NCBI GenBank assembly: GCA_016185015.1
Contig: JACPOI010000020.1
Location: 434,001-498,000 of the forward strand
DNA length: 64,000 nt
Source of the DNA: Burkholderiales bacterium
GTDB taxonomy: Bacteria; Pseudomonadota; Gammaproteobacteria; Burkholderiales; Burkholderiaceae_C
Reading direction: 5' to 3'
The position numbers were made by a program, and so were the translations under genes. Of the stretch, positions 33,078 through 42,371 are shown piece after piece. The notes under the pieces were generated by a model. The model saw nothing but the letters and a program-made list of their open reading frames with translations. It made no database searches and was not told the origin of the DNA. The first letter of the stretch is position 1; every line of letters begins with the position of its first letter.

Positions 33078-33794
33078 CTAGAAGCGCTCGTGGGCCTGCA
33101 GGTAACGCCATTGCCCGGGCGGCAACTGGGTCATGGGCACGCGCCCGATGCGGATGCGCTTCATGGACAGGATCTGCAGGCCGGCGCGCTCGCACACATA
33201 GGCGATCAGGCCGGGGTGCACGCCCTTGATGGCAAAACGCAATTTGCTGCGGCCGTCACCGCTGCTGTTGAGGCTGGCCTTGACGGTCGGCAGCGGCTGC
33301 CCGCGTGTGTCGGTGTCCCGCATCATCAGCGCCAGCTGTGCGGGCGAGACCTCGCCCTGAACTTCGACCGTCACTTCGACTTCGATCAGGCGTTCGTCTT
33401 CGTTCAGTTTGCGCGTCACGCGCCAGTCCTGGCTGTACACCAGCAGGCCGCTGGCGGCGGGCTCCAGCGGGACGGCGGGCGTGAGCTGGCTGAAGTGGCG
33501 TTTGAGCACGCGGATGCCGCTGGGGTCGTCGTGCCAGTGGCAGGCCGCATTCAGCAAAGCCTGCGGCGAGGTGTGGCCGGCCGGCTTGTGCAGCAACAGC
33601 GTGACCGGCACCAGTTCGGTCAGCCGGGCTTCCGGGTCGAGTTCGATCTTCTCGTTCAGTACCCGGAAATGCGGCTCTTCCACCACCCGGCCGTCGACCC
33701 GCACCCAGCCGCCTTCGATGTACTGTTCGGCCTCGCTGCGCGAGCAGGGGAGCAGGGCGGCCAGGCGCTTGGACAGGCGGACGGGTTCGCTCAT
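33078..33794 (-). CDS. Divergent pseudouridine synthase (RsuA/RluB/E/F family) with altered active site
   Basis: A 238-residue protein with an N-terminal S4 RNA-binding domain (residues 5-50, LSKRLAALLPCSRSEAEQYI) and an RsuA-type catalytic domain. In the active-site motif, normally G-R-L-D-x-x-T-S/T-G-L, it reads PLEPAASGLLVYSQDW, placing Glu111 where the catalytic Asp is expected and lacking the preceding Arg. The later GLQILSMKRIRIGRVPM and LPPGQWRYL are family-typical. It may be an inactive RNA-binding protein or an unusual enzyme. The start overlaps the stop of the upstream MBL hydrolase gene by four bases. Confidence 0.8.
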   Translation of the reverse strand: MSEPVRLSKRLAALLPCSRSEAEQYIEGGWVRVDGRVVEEPHFRVLNEKIELDPEARLTELVPVTLLLHKPAGHTSPQALLNAACHWHDDPSGIRVLKRHFSQLTPAVPLEPAASGLLVYSQDWRVTRKLNEDERLIEVEVTVEVQGEVSPAQLALMMRDTDTRGQPLPTVKASLNSSGDGRSKLRFAIKGVHPGLIAYVCERAGLQILSMKRIRIGRVPMTQLPPGQWRYLQAHERF

Positions 33795-34711
33795 GGGGTG
33801 CCGCCCGTCTGGGATTGCAGACGTTCGACATGGGCCAGCAGCGAGCGCTTGGCCAGCGGCCAGATGCCCTGCGGGACATCGTCATAGGCGAGTGCCACCC
33901 AGTCATCCAGGGTGCCCTGCGGCCGGGCCTGCATGGCCACCCGCACCTTGGCTTCGCGGGCCAGCCGGTGGGCCTTCAGTTTCGCGATGACGGTACGTGC
34001 CTCGTCCATCACATGGCCGTGGGCAGGCAGGATGTAGCCCAGGCCCTGGGCCGAACAGGCCGCGTCCAGCGCGTCCAATGCATCGAGGTAGGCCGTCATG
34101 TTGCCGTCGGGCGGATTGATCACCGTGGTGCTGCCGTTGAGGATGTGGTCACCCGAGAACAGCAGGCTGTCCTGCGCCAGCAGCAGGCACAGGTGGTTGG
34201 CCGCATGGCCCGGTGTGTGCACGACCTGCAGGGTGTGGCGTGGTTGGCGGTCGGGGCCCTGCAGCGCGATTTGCTCGCCGTCGGCCAGTGCGCGGTCCGG
34301 CACGAAGTGGCTGGCGGGGTTGGCGGTGGGCGCCGAAGGCAGGCCCAGCAACGGCGGGGTGGTGCCGCCGCGTTGTGCGCACAGCGCCTGCAGGGGGCGG
34401 GCGGCGGGCGCATGGTCGGCATGCGAATGGGTGCAGACGATGAGGCGGATGTCGCCGCCAGCGGCCTGCCACAGGCGTTCGATGTGCGCGGGCTCATCCG
34501 GCCCCGGGTCGATGACCAGCCAGCCGGTGGCGGTCTCGCCCACGAGGTAGCTGTTGGTGCCCGGGCCGGTCATCAGCCCCGGGTTGGGGGCGGTCAGGCG
34601 CAGCACATGCGGCAGCAAGGCCACGGCTTGTTCGTGCTGCCAGAGGGGCGCCGCGAGCAGGCTGGATTGGGGTTCATGCGGGGTGGACGCGCCTGGGTTT
34701 GGACTTACCAT
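33791..34711 (-). CDS. MBL-fold metallohydrolase, LACTB2-like
   Basis: A 306-residue protein with the metallo-beta-lactamase zinc motif HSHADHAP (about residues 94-101), further metal-ligand segments VVHTPGHAANH and FSGDHILNGSTTV, and a C-terminal winged-helix region (TLDDWVALAYDDVPQGIWPLA) typical of LACTB2-like proteins, which include RNA- or thioester-cleaving enzymes. The ATG at 34711 gives VSPNPGASTPHE; a longer frame upstream overlaps the divergent solute-binding protein. It is coupled to the pseudouridine-synthase-like gene downstream, hinting at an RNA connection, which is inference only. Confidence 0.85.
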   Translation of the reverse strand: MVSPNPGASTPHEPQSSLLAAPLWQHEQAVALLPHVLRLTAPNPGLMTGPGTNSYLVGETATGWLVIDPGPDEPAHIERLWQAAGGDIRLIVCTHSHADHAPAARPLQALCAQRGGTTPPLLGLPSAPTANPASHFVPDRALADGEQIALQGPDRQPRHTLQVVHTPGHAANHLCLLLAQDSLLFSGDHILNGSTTVINPPDGNMTAYLDALDALDAACSAQGLGYILPAHGHVMDEARTVIAKLKAHRLAREAKVRVAMQARPQGTLDDWVALAYDDVPQGIWPLAKRSLLAHVERLQSQTGGTP

Positions 34712-34745
34712 GGTCCGATTCTGCACGACACAACGAGGAGACACC

Positions 34746-35729
34746 ATGATGCAAAAAAGAACCTGCCTGCGCCTGATGCTGGCATTGGCCGGCGCCGCCT
34801 GCCTGGGACTGGGCCAGGGTGCGTTTGCACAGGCCTGGCCGGGCAAACAGCCGATCAAGCTGGTGGCGGTGTTTCCGCCCGGAGGGTCGGTGGACCAGGT
34901 CTCGCGCCTGCTGGCGCCTTCCCTCCAGCAGGAGCTGGGGCAGAACATCATTGTCGAGAACAAGGGAGGGGCCTCCGGCTCCATCGGTGCGGCCGCCGTG
35001 GCCGCAGCGCCGGCCGACGGCTACACCTTCGCCGTCGTGTTTGACACCCATGGCGTCAACCCCAGCCTGATCCCCAATCTGCCCTTCGATTCCAAAAAGG
35101 ACCTGAGCACCGTCATCGTGATCGGCACCTCACCCATGGTGCTGGCCACGCACGCCGGTTCCGAGTTCAAGAGCTTTGCCGACGTGGTGGCCGCTGGCAA
35201 GGGCGCCAAGGGCGCGAGCTACGGCTCGATCGGCTCGGGCAGCCTGGGCCACCTGGCCATGGCCCTGCTGGGCAAGAACGGCGGCATGAGCTTCAACCAC
35301 ATTCCCTACAAGGGGGGCGGTCCGCTGATGAACGATGCCGTCGCCGGCCACGTGCCGCTGTCCATCGGTTCGGTCTTCGTGACCAAGCCGCACATCGACA
35401 GCAAGCGCATGCGTGCGCTCGCGGTGACGACGAGCAAGCGCTCGCCCGATCTGCCCGAGGTGCCGACGATTGCCGAGAGCGGCTTTGCCGGCTTTGACGC
35501 ACCGGCCTGGTGGGCCGTGCTGGCCCCGGCCAAGACGCCGCCGGCCATCGTGCAGCGCATGAACGAGGCTATCAACAAGGTCATGAAGAACCCCGAGGTC
35601 GCCAAGCGGCTGGAGAGTCAGGGCATTGATGTGCTCGGCGGTACGCCCCAGTCTGGCCAGGCTTTCATCGAGCGTCAGATGGACATCTGGGCCAAGGTGG
35701 TGAAGGACAACAACATCAAGCCGGATTGA
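34746..35729 (+). CDS. Bug family tripartite-tricarboxylate solute-binding protein
   Basis: A 327-residue exported protein with a signal peptide (MQKRTCLRLMLALAGAACLG, then a Gly/Ala-rich end before QAWPGKQPIK). The mature fold has VAVFPPGGSVDQVSRLLAP (about 40), IIVENKGGASGSIGA (about 68) and FNHIPYKGGGP (about 185), hallmarks of the Bug/TctC family that bind carboxylates or other small acids in the periplasm. No TctA/TctB membrane genes lie beside it, as is usual for the very many orphan Bug genes in Burkholderiales. The ligand is unknown. It starts 34 bp from the divergent MBL gene. Confidence 0.9.
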   Translation: MMQKRTCLRLMLALAGAACLGLGQGAFAQAWPGKQPIKLVAVFPPGGSVDQVSRLLAPSLQQELGQNIIVENKGGASGSIGAAAVAAAPADGYTFAVVFDTHGVNPSLIPNLPFDSKKDLSTVIVIGTSPMVLATHAGSEFKSFADVVAAGKGAKGASYGSIGSGSLGHLAMALLGKNGGMSFNHIPYKGGGPLMNDAVAGHVPLSIGSVFVTKPHIDSKRMRALAVTTSKRSPDLPEVPTIAESGFAGFDAPAWWAVLAPAKTPPAIVQRMNEAINKVMKNPEVAKRLESQGIDVLGGTPQSGQAFIERQMDIWAKVVKDNNIKPD

Positions 35730-35781
35730 CGTTCGTTCCCCTTATCCTCTTTTCCTGATCTCGCTCCGCTGGGCTTCTTTT

Positions 35782-36160
35782 CCCCACTCACTCCCCCCGC
35801 CCTCTCCCGCCCCGCCGGGCGGAAGAGGGAGCCTGATTTTGTGGTGTCGCTCCGGCTACGCTCCTAAGGCGCCAGCGTTGCCACCGTTGTCGGATTGCCT
35901 AGATTCCTAGCCGGCGGTCGTAGAGACCTTGTGCTGGACAGGTGCAACACTGGCCGGCCACTGCGTGCCGGCAGCGAGACAAGGCATGGCAACAGTGCCG
36001 AGCCCATTTCTGGCCGTTGACTACGACCGTTGCCTTGAAATCTCTGCGTGAAGTCGCAGTGGCAAGGCCTCGCCCGTGATTCCGTCGCCGGAGCGCGCGG
36101 TCAAATGAGGCTCCCTCTTCCGCCCGGCGGGGCGGGAGAGGGCGGGGGGAGTGAGTGGGG
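35782..36160. repeat. 53-bp perfect inverted repeat bounding a 273-bp gene-free segment
   Basis: The left arm (35782-35834) and right arm (36108-36160) are exact reverse complements over 53 bp, beginning CCCCACTCACTCCCCCCGCC on the left. The 273 bp between them has no credible gene on either strand but holds smaller dyads, for example CGGTCGTAG (35915-35923) with CTACGACCG (36021-36029). Together with the flanks it fills the 470-bp gap between the Bug protein gene and the CMD-family gene. It could be a miniature inverted-repeat element, two copies of a short intergenic repeat in opposite orientation, or a structured RNA. No target-site duplication was found. Confidence 0.85.
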
Positions 36161-36200
36161 GAGAGTAGCCGCCTTGCGCAGCAAACAGGTCCGAAAAGAA

Positions 36201-36746
36201 TTAATGCTCCGGCGTGACCTGCAAGGCCACCAGGAACCTCGCCACCATGTTGTAGGTGGCAATCGCGCTGGTCAGCTCGACGATCTGGGTCTCGTTGAAA
36301 TGCCGGCGCAGGGCATCGAAAACCTCGTCCGTCACTTTCACGTCCAGCGTCATCTGCGCGGCGTAGCGGATCACCAGCCTCTCCAGCTCGCTGAGTGAAG
36401 GATCATGCGGAATGCCGCGTGGATCGGTCTTGACGAAAGCGTTGAGGGCATCCAGTTGCGCCTGGGTGCCGCCGGCGCCCAGGAAATCGGGCGCGTGGTG
36501 GTGGTACTCGTACTTGGCGCCGGTGAGCAGCGCCACGGTGCAGATGCCGAGTTCGCGCAGTTTGAGGCTGGTGGGCAGCTCGCTGCGCACGGCCTTGAGG
36601 TAGGTGTTCCAGCCGCGTGCCAGCGGCTCGCTCCACAGCAGGGCCTTGTCCAGGTTGATCAGGGTGCCGCCGCGGCGCGCGAGGATGGCGTCCACCAGGT
36701 CCTGCGGTTGGGGCTTGCGTTCGGGGGTCCATTCGGGCAGTCGCAT
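36201..36746 (-). CDS. Carboxymuconolactone decarboxylase family protein
   Basis: A 181-residue all-helical protein. The core matches the CMD/AhpD fold: LKLRELGICTVALLTGAKYEYHHHAPDFL (about 81-109) with the conserved Glu-x-x-x-His pattern, and LVIRYAAQMTLDVKVTDEVF. The CxxC pair of AhpD-type peroxidases is absent, so a peroxidase role is unlikely and decarboxylase or unknown activity remains. The ATG at 36746 (RLPEWTPERKPQPQDL) fits the family; the frame is open much further upstream on the strand opposite dapF, without similarity. It lies divergent from dapF. Confidence 0.82.
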   Translation of the reverse strand: MRLPEWTPERKPQPQDLVDAILARRGGTLINLDKALLWSEPLARGWNTYLKAVRSELPTSLKLRELGICTVALLTGAKYEYHHHAPDFLGAGGTQAQLDALNAFVKTDPRGIPHDPSLSELERLVIRYAAQMTLDVKVTDEVFDALRRHFNETQIVELTSAIATYNMVARFLVALQVTPEH

Positions 36747-36816
36747 CGTTGTTTTCTCGTCGGTGGCTGAGGGAGGCCTCAAGGATAAACCTTGAATGGG
36801 CGGATAATTTGCGGCC

Positions 36817-37680
36817 ATGCGTATCCGCTTTACCAAGATGCAGGGTGCGGGCAATGACTTTGTCGTGCTCGACGAGACACGCGGCCGTCTGGGTCTGTCC
36901 ACTGCCCAGTACCGCTGGCTGGCCGATCGCCATTTCGGCGTCGGCGCCGACCAGATCCTGACCGTGCGCCCGGCGCCTGCTGTGGGCTTCGATTTCGAAT
37001 ACGTGATCCACAACGCCGACGGTGCCGAGGTCGAGCAGTGCGGCAACGGCGCGCGCTGTTTCGCGCGTTTCGTGCGCGAGCAGGGACTGACGACCAAGGA
37101 TGTCATCCGCGTGCAGACCCTGGGCGGTGTGATCGAGCCGCGCCTCACGCCCGATGGCCGTGTCACGGTGGACATGGGCGCCCCTGTCTTCGAGCTGCCG
37201 CGCATCCCCTTCGATGGCGCCGGGCTCACGCCCGTGACCAGTGGCGACTGGGTGACCTGGCCCCTGCCGGTCGATGACGCCACCGTGCCGGTTGCTGTGG
37301 TGTCCATGGGCAACCCGCATGCGGTGCAGTTGGTGGCCGATGTGGAAACAGCCCCGGTGCATGCACAGGGGCCCTTGATCGAGAACCATGCGCGCTTCCC
37401 GCGCCGTGTCAACGCCGGCTTCCTGCAGGTGCTGGACCGCACGCACGTGAAGCTGCGCGTGTGGGAGCGCGGCGCCGGCGAAACCCTGGCCTGCGGTACC
37501 GGGGCCTGCGCGGCCGTGGTGAGCGGCATCCGCCTGGGCCTGCTCGATGCGCGTGTGGACGTGCAGACGCGCGGCGGTGTCCTCACCATCGAGTGGGCAG
37601 GCCAGGCCAGCCCGGTCCTCATGACCGGTCCGGCCACCACCGTGTTCCAGGGCGAGGTCGATGTGCCCGCACTCCCATGA
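36817..37680 (+). CDS. dapF: Diaminopimelate epimerase
   Basis: A 287-residue epimerase that converts LL- to meso-diaminopimelate for lysine and peptidoglycan. The two catalytic cysteines are in EQCGNGARC (about Cys75) and [12 protein letters not shown] (about Cys226), one in each pseudo-symmetrical half. [17 protein letters not shown] is the expected start. It is followed by a DUF484 gene and xerC, the order seen in E. coli and many proteobacteria. Its product feeds MurE, encoded at 55.4 kb with the DAP-type specificity motif. Confidence 0.95.
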   Translation: MRIRFTKMQGAGNDFVVLDETRGRLGLSTAQYRWLADRHFGVGADQILTVRPAPAVGFDFEYVIHNADGAEVEQCGNGARCFARFVREQGLTTKDVIRVQTLGGVIEPRLTPDGRVTVDMGAPVFELPRIPFDGAGLTPVTSGDWVTWPLPVDDATVPVAVVSMGNPHAVQLVADVETAPVHAQGPLIENHARFPRRVNAGFLQVLDRTHVKLRVWERGAGETLACGTGACAAVVSGIRLGLLDARVDVQTRGGVLTIEWAGQASPVLMTGPATTVFQGEVDVPALP

Positions 37681-37689
37681 ATCCTCTGT

Positions 37690-38364
37690 ATGACTGACAC
37701 CATGACCGAACAAGACATCGCCAACTACCTGCAGACCAACCCCGAGTTCTTCGAGCGCCAGGCCGATCTGCTGGCCGCCGTGCGCCTGATCAGCCCGCAC
37801 AGCCGGCGCACGGTCAGCCTGCAGGAGCGCCAGGCCGAGATGCTGCGCGAGAAGATCCGCATGCTGGAAGGCCGCCTGATCGAGATGATCCGCCACGGTA
37901 GCGACAACCTGGCACTGTCCGACCGCATGCTGTGCTGGGCGCGCGACCTGTTCCTCACGCAGGATGCGGACGCCCTGCCTGAGGCGATTGCCGAGTCGAT
38001 CCAACTGCTGTTCGCCGTGCCGCAGGTCGCCATCCGCGTCTGGGACGTGAACCCGGATTTCGCCGCAGCGGCCTTTGCCCAGGGCGTGAGCGAAGATGCG
38101 CGCCTGCTGGCCAATTCCCTGAGCGAACCCTTCTGCGGCGTCAATTCCGGTTTCGAAGCCACCAACTGGCTGGCCCATCCCTCGCAGGCCATCTCGCTGG
38201 CCCTGCTGCCCCTGCGTCCGTTGGAGGCCGGCAACCACGGCCCGGCCTTCGGCATGCTGGTGCTGGCCTCGCCCGACGCCCAGCGCTACACCAGCACCAT
38301 GGGCACGGAGTTCCTGGCGCGTATCGCCGAGGTGGCCAGCGCCGCGCTGACGCCGCTGAGGTAA
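37690..38364 (+). CDS. DUF484 family protein (YigA-like)
   Basis: A 224-residue protein starting at TDTMTEQDIANYLQTNPEFFERQ, with the DIxxYLxxNPxFFxxxxxLL opening of DUF484 and the helix SLQERQAEMLREKIRMLEGRL, then a GAF-like C-terminal half (about 95-220). Function is unknown; its constant position between dapF and xerC suggests a link to chromosome dimer resolution or cell-wall timing, which is not proven. An alternative start four codons in (TEQDIANY) is equally possible. There is a 9-bp gap from dapF and 3 bp to the xerC start. Confidence 0.85.
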   Translation: MTDTMTEQDIANYLQTNPEFFERQADLLAAVRLISPHSRRTVSLQERQAEMLREKIRMLEGRLIEMIRHGSDNLALSDRMLCWARDLFLTQDADALPEAIAESIQLLFAVPQVAIRVWDVNPDFAAAAFAQGVSEDARLLANSLSEPFCGVNSGFEATNWLAHPSQAISLALLPLRPLEAGNHGPAFGMLVLASPDAQRYTSTMGTEFLARIAEVASAALTPLR

Positions 38365-38367
38365 GTC

Positions 38368-39330
38368 GTGACCTCGCCTGTCGCGCTCGCGGCCGATGAC
38401 CAATCACTGGTCGAGCGCTACCTTGAGCACGTGCGGGTGGAGAAACGTCTGGCCCAGCGCACGGTCGAGCTGTACGCGCTGGACCTGCAGAAACTCGGCG
38501 AATTCGCTACCCAGGCCCAGGTGCCGCTGCTGCAGGTGCACAGCGCCCATGTGCGCCGCTGGATCGCGCAGATGCACGGCGGCGGACGCAGTGGGCGCGG
38601 CATCGCGCTCATCCTCTCGGGCTGGCGCGGGTTTTATGCCTGGCTCGGGCGCGAGAGCCTGGTGGGCAGTAACCCGGTACAAGATGTGCGTGCGCCCAAG
38701 GCAGCCAAGCCCCTGCCCAAGGCCCTGAGCGTCGACGACGCGGTGCAACTGGCTGCTTTCCATGCCGAGGACAACGATCCCTGGCTGGAGGCGCGCGACG
38801 CGGCCATGGTGGAGCTGCTGTACAGCAGCGGCCTGCGCGTGAGTGAGCTGACGGGTCTGGACGTGGCGGCCAGCGCCGTCGCGCGCGGCTGGGTGGACCT
38901 GCAGGCCGGCGAGGCCCACGTGCTGGGCAAGGGCAGCAAACGGCGCAGCGTACCGGTGGGCTCTGCCGCGATGTCGGCCCTCAGGCAGTGGCTGGCCGTG
39001 CGTGGCTCGGCAGTTGTGGCCCCCGAGCAGCCGGCGCTTTTCATCGGTCGCACCGGCACGCGCCTGACGCCGCAGTCGATCTGGTTGCGCCTCAAGCGCC
39101 GCAGCCAGCAGGCCGGGCTGGCCACGCCGGTGCATCCGCACATGCTGCGCCATTCCTTCGCCAGCCACGTGCTGCAGTCCAGCAGCGACCTGCGCGCGGT
39201 GCAGGAGCTGCTGGGTCACGCCAACATCAGCACCACCCAGGTCTACACGCGCCTCGATTTCCAGCACCTGGCGCGGGCCTATGACGCCGCGCATCCGCGC
39301 GCGCGCAGCAAGACACCGGGCAAGGGCTGA
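38368..39330 (+). CDS. xerC: Tyrosine recombinase XerC
   Basis: A 320-residue site-specific recombinase that, with XerD, resolves chromosome dimers at dif. The N-terminal core-binding SAM-like domain covers about 10-105 (YLEHVRVEKRLAQRTVELYALDL). The catalytic set is complete: Arg in YSSGLRVSELTGL (about 157), Lys in LGKGSKRRSVPVG (about 190), His-x-x-Arg in HPHMLRHSFASHV (about 256), and His and Tyr in LLGHANISTTQVYTRL (about 279-294). It starts at a GTG three bases after the DUF484 gene. Confidence 0.93.
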   Translation: MTSPVALAADDQSLVERYLEHVRVEKRLAQRTVELYALDLQKLGEFATQAQVPLLQVHSAHVRRWIAQMHGGGRSGRGIALILSGWRGFYAWLGRESLVGSNPVQDVRAPKAAKPLPKALSVDDAVQLAAFHAEDNDPWLEARDAAMVELLYSSGLRVSELTGLDVAASAVARGWVDLQAGEAHVLGKGSKRRSVPVGSAAMSALRQWLAVRGSAVVAPEQPALFIGRTGTRLTPQSIWLRLKRRSQQAGLATPVHPHMLRHSFASHVLQSSSDLRAVQELLGHANISTTQVYTRLDFQHLARAYDAAHPRARSKTPGKG

Positions 39331-39337
39331 CGATCCT

Positions 39338-41098
39338 TTAGAAAGTTTCCCAGTCGCTGTCCGCGCATGCTGACGGCTTGGCCGGCGCTGCAGCTGCGGC
39401 AGGCGGGGCCACCCTGGGCTGGGCTGGCGCGACCAGGCGTCGCTGCGTGCCCGGGGCGGGGGGCGAGGTCGGCTTGGGCGCCGGGGCGCGCACCTGCATC
39501 TGCACCGGCTGCCGCGCGGCCAGCGCCGCTGGCGAGCCGGCCGGCCTGGCGCCGTTGGCCAGCTTGAACACCGCCACCGACTCCACCAGGTCCTGCGCCT
39601 GGCCCTTGAGGCTGGAAGCGGCCGCCGCCATCTCTTCCACCAGCGCGGCGTTCTGCTGCGTGGTCTGGTCCATATTGGTGATGGCCTCGCCGATCTGGCT
39701 GACGCCCTGGCTCTGCTCGGTGCTGGCCGCACTGATCTCGGCCATGATGTCGGTCACGCGCCGGATGGCGGCCACCACCTCGTTCATGGTGGCACCGGCC
39801 TGGTCGACCTGGGCGCTGCCCTGCTCCACCCGCTGCACGCTGTCGGTGATCAGGTTCTTGATCTCCTTGGCGGCTTCGGCGCTGCGCCCGGCCAGCGAGC
39901 GCACCTCGGAGGCCACCACCGCAAAACCACGGCCCTGCTCGCCGGCCCGCGCGGCTTCCACCGCCGCATTGAGCGCCAGGATGTTGGTCTGGAAGGCGAT
40001 GCCGTCGATCACGCTGATGATGTCGTGGATCTTGCGCGCGCTGTCGTTGATGCCCTTCATGGTGCCCACCACCTGGGCCACCACCTCGCCCCCCTTGACG
40101 GCCACCGTCGAGGCGGTCTGGGCCAGCTGGTTGGCCTGCCGGGCGTTGTCGGCGTTCTGCTTCACGGTGGAGGAGAGCTCTTCCATGCTGGCCGCGGTTT
40201 CTTCGAGTGCACTGGCCTGGCTTTCGGTGCGCGCGCTCAGGTCGTGGTTGCCCTGGGCGATCTCGGCGCTGGCGGTGGAGACTGATTCGCTGCCCTGGCG
40301 CACGCGCGAGACCACCTGGGCCAGCGAGGCCTGCATGTCGCGCAGGGAGTGCAGCAGGGTGCCGATCTCGTCCTGAGTGTTGGGGTTGATGGGCGAGCTC
40401 AGGTCGCCTTGGGCGACCTTGCTGGCCAAGCTGGCGGCGTATCCGACGCCGCCCGAGATGGCGCGGCTCAGGGTGCGGGCGATCAGCAGACCCAGCACGA
40501 TGGTCACGAGCAGGGCACCCAGGTTGCCGATCATCACATTGCGCTGCAGCTCGGCATTGTTGTCACGTGCCAGGATCGAGCCGTCCTGTGACAGCTCCGA
40601 CAGCGCACGCAGCTCGGCCAGCATGGCATCGAAGGTCTGCAGCCCAGGGCCCTTGAGGATGTCCATGGCCTCCTCGTCACGGCGCTGGCGCGCCAGCCCG
40701 ACGATTTCGGTCTGCTGCGCCTGGTACTTCTTCCATTCGCCCTGGAACTTGTCGAAATGGGTCTTCTCCTCGCCGTCCTTGATGATGCCGGCGTAACCCT
40801 GCGACTCGGTGTTGACGGCCTCGCGCAGGCCCTCCATCTGCTTTTCGATGGCCCTGCGCTCGTCCTCGCCGGGCACCAGCAGGTGCTGGAACTGCGCCGC
40901 GCGCAGGCGGCTGGCCTGCGTGCCCAGGAAACCCGTGTGCAGGGCGCTGGGCAGGAGGTGGTCCGAGACCTGCTGCGAGTTGGCGTTCAGCGCGTTCGTG
41001 CCGAAGACGGCCAGCACCGACTGGATGGCGGCCAGAAACAGGACCAGGATGAAGCCCCCCATGAGCTTGGTTCCCAGCTTGACGTCCTTCAATCGCAT
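39338..41098 (-). CDS. Methyl-accepting chemotaxis protein with a CheR-tether-like tail
   Basis: A 586-residue receptor: membrane helix about 11-31, a four-helix-bundle ligand domain (about 35-185), a second helix (about 190-212), HAMP (about 213-265) and a signalling domain whose hairpin tip reads [21 protein letters not shown] Pro/Ala-rich linker of about 60 residues leads to the last residues SDWETF, close to the NWETF pentapeptide that binds the methyltransferase CheR. No chemotaxis genes lie nearby, so it is an orphan receptor of unknown ligand. It is convergent with xerC. Confidence 0.92.
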   Translation of the reverse strand: MRLKDVKLGTKLMGGFILVLFLAAIQSVLAVFGTNALNANSQQVSDHLLPSALHTGFLGTQASRLRAAQFQHLLVPGEDERRAIEKQMEGLREAVNTESQGYAGIIKDGEEKTHFDKFQGEWKKYQAQQTEIVGLARQRRDEEAMDILKGPGLQTFDAMLAELRALSELSQDGSILARDNNAELQRNVMIGNLGALLVTIVLGLLIARTLSRAISGGVGYAASLASKVAQGDLSSPINPNTQDEIGTLLHSLRDMQASLAQVVSRVRQGSESVSTASAEIAQGNHDLSARTESQASALEETAASMEELSSTVKQNADNARQANQLAQTASTVAVKGGEVVAQVVGTMKGINDSARKIHDIISVIDGIAFQTNILALNAAVEAARAGEQGRGFAVVASEVRSLAGRSAEAAKEIKNLITDSVQRVEQGSAQVDQAGATMNEVVAAIRRVTDIMAEISAASTEQSQGVSQIGEAITNMDQTTQQNAALVEEMAAAASSLKGQAQDLVESVAVFKLANGARPAGSPAALAARQPVQMQVRAPAPKPTSPPAPGTQRRLVAPAQPRVAPPAAAAAPAKPSACADSDWETF

Positions 41099-41186
41099 AC
41101 CTATCTCCTCGGGCTATGGCCCGTTTCTCCCACTCTAACCAAATTGGCGCAGAAGGGAACCCCGGAAAAGCCCGACAATCCAGGCC

Positions 41187-42371
41187 ATGAAAGTGATACG
41201 CATCAAGGAAGGCAAGGAGCGCTCGCTCTTGCGCCGCCACCCCTGGCTCTTCGAATCCGCCCTGGCCAAGGGCGGGGGCGACGTGGGCGAGACGGTGCGC
41301 GTGGAGTCGGGGCAGGGGGAGTTCCTGGCCTGGGCCGCGTTCAGCCCGTCCTCGAAAATCCGTGCGCGGGTCTGGAGCTTTGACGAAAAACAGCGCATCG
41401 ACGCGGCTTTTTTCACGCAGCGCGTGAACGCGGCCATACGCGCCCGAACACGTTTCGACATCCGCAGTGACGGCCTGCGCCTCGTCCATGGTGAATCCGA
41501 TGGCTTGCCCGGGCTGATCGTGGACCGTTATGGCGATACCCTCGTCGCCCAGTTCCTGAGCGCCGGCGCCGAGCGCTGGAAAGACGTGCTGGCCGATGCG
41601 CTGCTGGCCGAAACCGGACTCAGCCGGCTCTACGAGCGCTCAGACGCCAGTGCGCGCGGACTCGAAGGTCTGCCGGAGGTGAGTGGCTGGCTGCGCGGGG
41701 AGGGGCCGACCGGGCTGGTGCTGCGCGAGCACGACTGGCGCCTGGGCCTGGACATCGCCCAGGGCCACAAGACCGGTTTCTACCTGGACCAGCGCGACAG
41801 CCGCAAGCGTTTTGCCGACTATGCGCAGCGCCTGCAATTCCAGCGCGTGCTCAACTGCTATTGCTACACGGGCGGTTTCAGTGTGGCGGCCCTGGCCGGT
41901 GGCGCGGCCCATGTCACATCGATCGACTCGTCCGGGCCGGCCATCGAGCAGGCGCGCGCGAATGTGGCGCTCAATGGTTTCGAAACGTCGCGCACCGAGT
42001 TCCTGGATGCCGACGTCAACGCCAGCCTGCGCCGTTTTGTGGAGGAGGGGCGTACCTTCGACGCCATCGTGCTGGACCCGCCGAAGTTCGCTCCCACGGT
42101 GGCGCACGCCGAGCGCGCCGCGCGGGCCTACAAGGACATCAACCGCCTGGCGTTCAAGATCCTGGAGCCCGGTGGCGTGCTGTTCACCTATTCCTGCTCG
42201 GGCGGCATCAGCGCCGACCTGTTCTACAAGATCGTGGCCTCGGCCGGTACGGATGCCGGCGTGGACGGCTATATCCACGAACGCATGGGCGGTGCACCGG
42301 ACCATCCCATGACGATCAACTTCCCCGAGGGCGAGTACCTCAAGGGCCTGGTGGTCATGCGCAAGGGCTGA
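41187..42371 (+). CDS. rlmI: 23S rRNA m5C methyltransferase RlmI
   Basis: A 394-residue protein with an N-terminal PUA domain (KVIRIKEGKERSLLRRHPWLFE, residues 2-70), a central EEHEE-like region, and a Rossmann methyltransferase with CYCYTGGFSVAALAGGAAHV (SAM motif I, about 226-245), VLDPPKFAP (motif IV, about 298) and a catalytic Cys in FTYSCSGG (about 337). RlmI methylates C1962 of 23S rRNA. It begins 88 bp after the divergent chemotaxis receptor and precedes a COG0523 gene by 131 bp. Confidence 0.9.
   Translation: MKVIRIKEGKERSLLRRHPWLFESALAKGGGDVGETVRVESGQGEFLAWAAFSPSSKIRARVWSFDEKQRIDAAFFTQRVNAAIRARTRFDIRSDGLRLVHGESDGLPGLIVDRYGDTLVAQFLSAGAERWKDVLADALLAETGLSRLYERSDASARGLEGLPEVSGWLRGEGPTGLVLREHDWRLGLDIAQGHKTGFYLDQRDSRKRFADYAQRLQFQRVLNCYCYTGGFSVAALAGGAAHVTSIDSSGPAIEQARANVALNGFETSRTEFLDADVNASLRRFVEEGRTFDAIVLDPPKFAPTVAHAERAARAYKDINRLAFKILEPGGVLFTYSCSGGISADLFYKIVASAGTDAGVDGYIHERMGGAPDHPMTINFPEGEYLKGLVVMRKG

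Noticed and set aside
35835-36107. A hidden small gene within the inverted-repeat element
   Set aside because: Short frames exist on both strands but none has a ribosome site or non-random composition; treated as non-coding.
35782-36160. A complete insertion sequence
   Set aside because: Too short to encode a transposase, none is present, and no target duplication is visible at the flanks.
36747-37724. A long N-terminal extension of the CMD-family protein on the minus strand
   Set aside because: It lies wholly opposite dapF, is Ser/Thr/Arg-rich and unlike the family; the ATG at 36746 fits.
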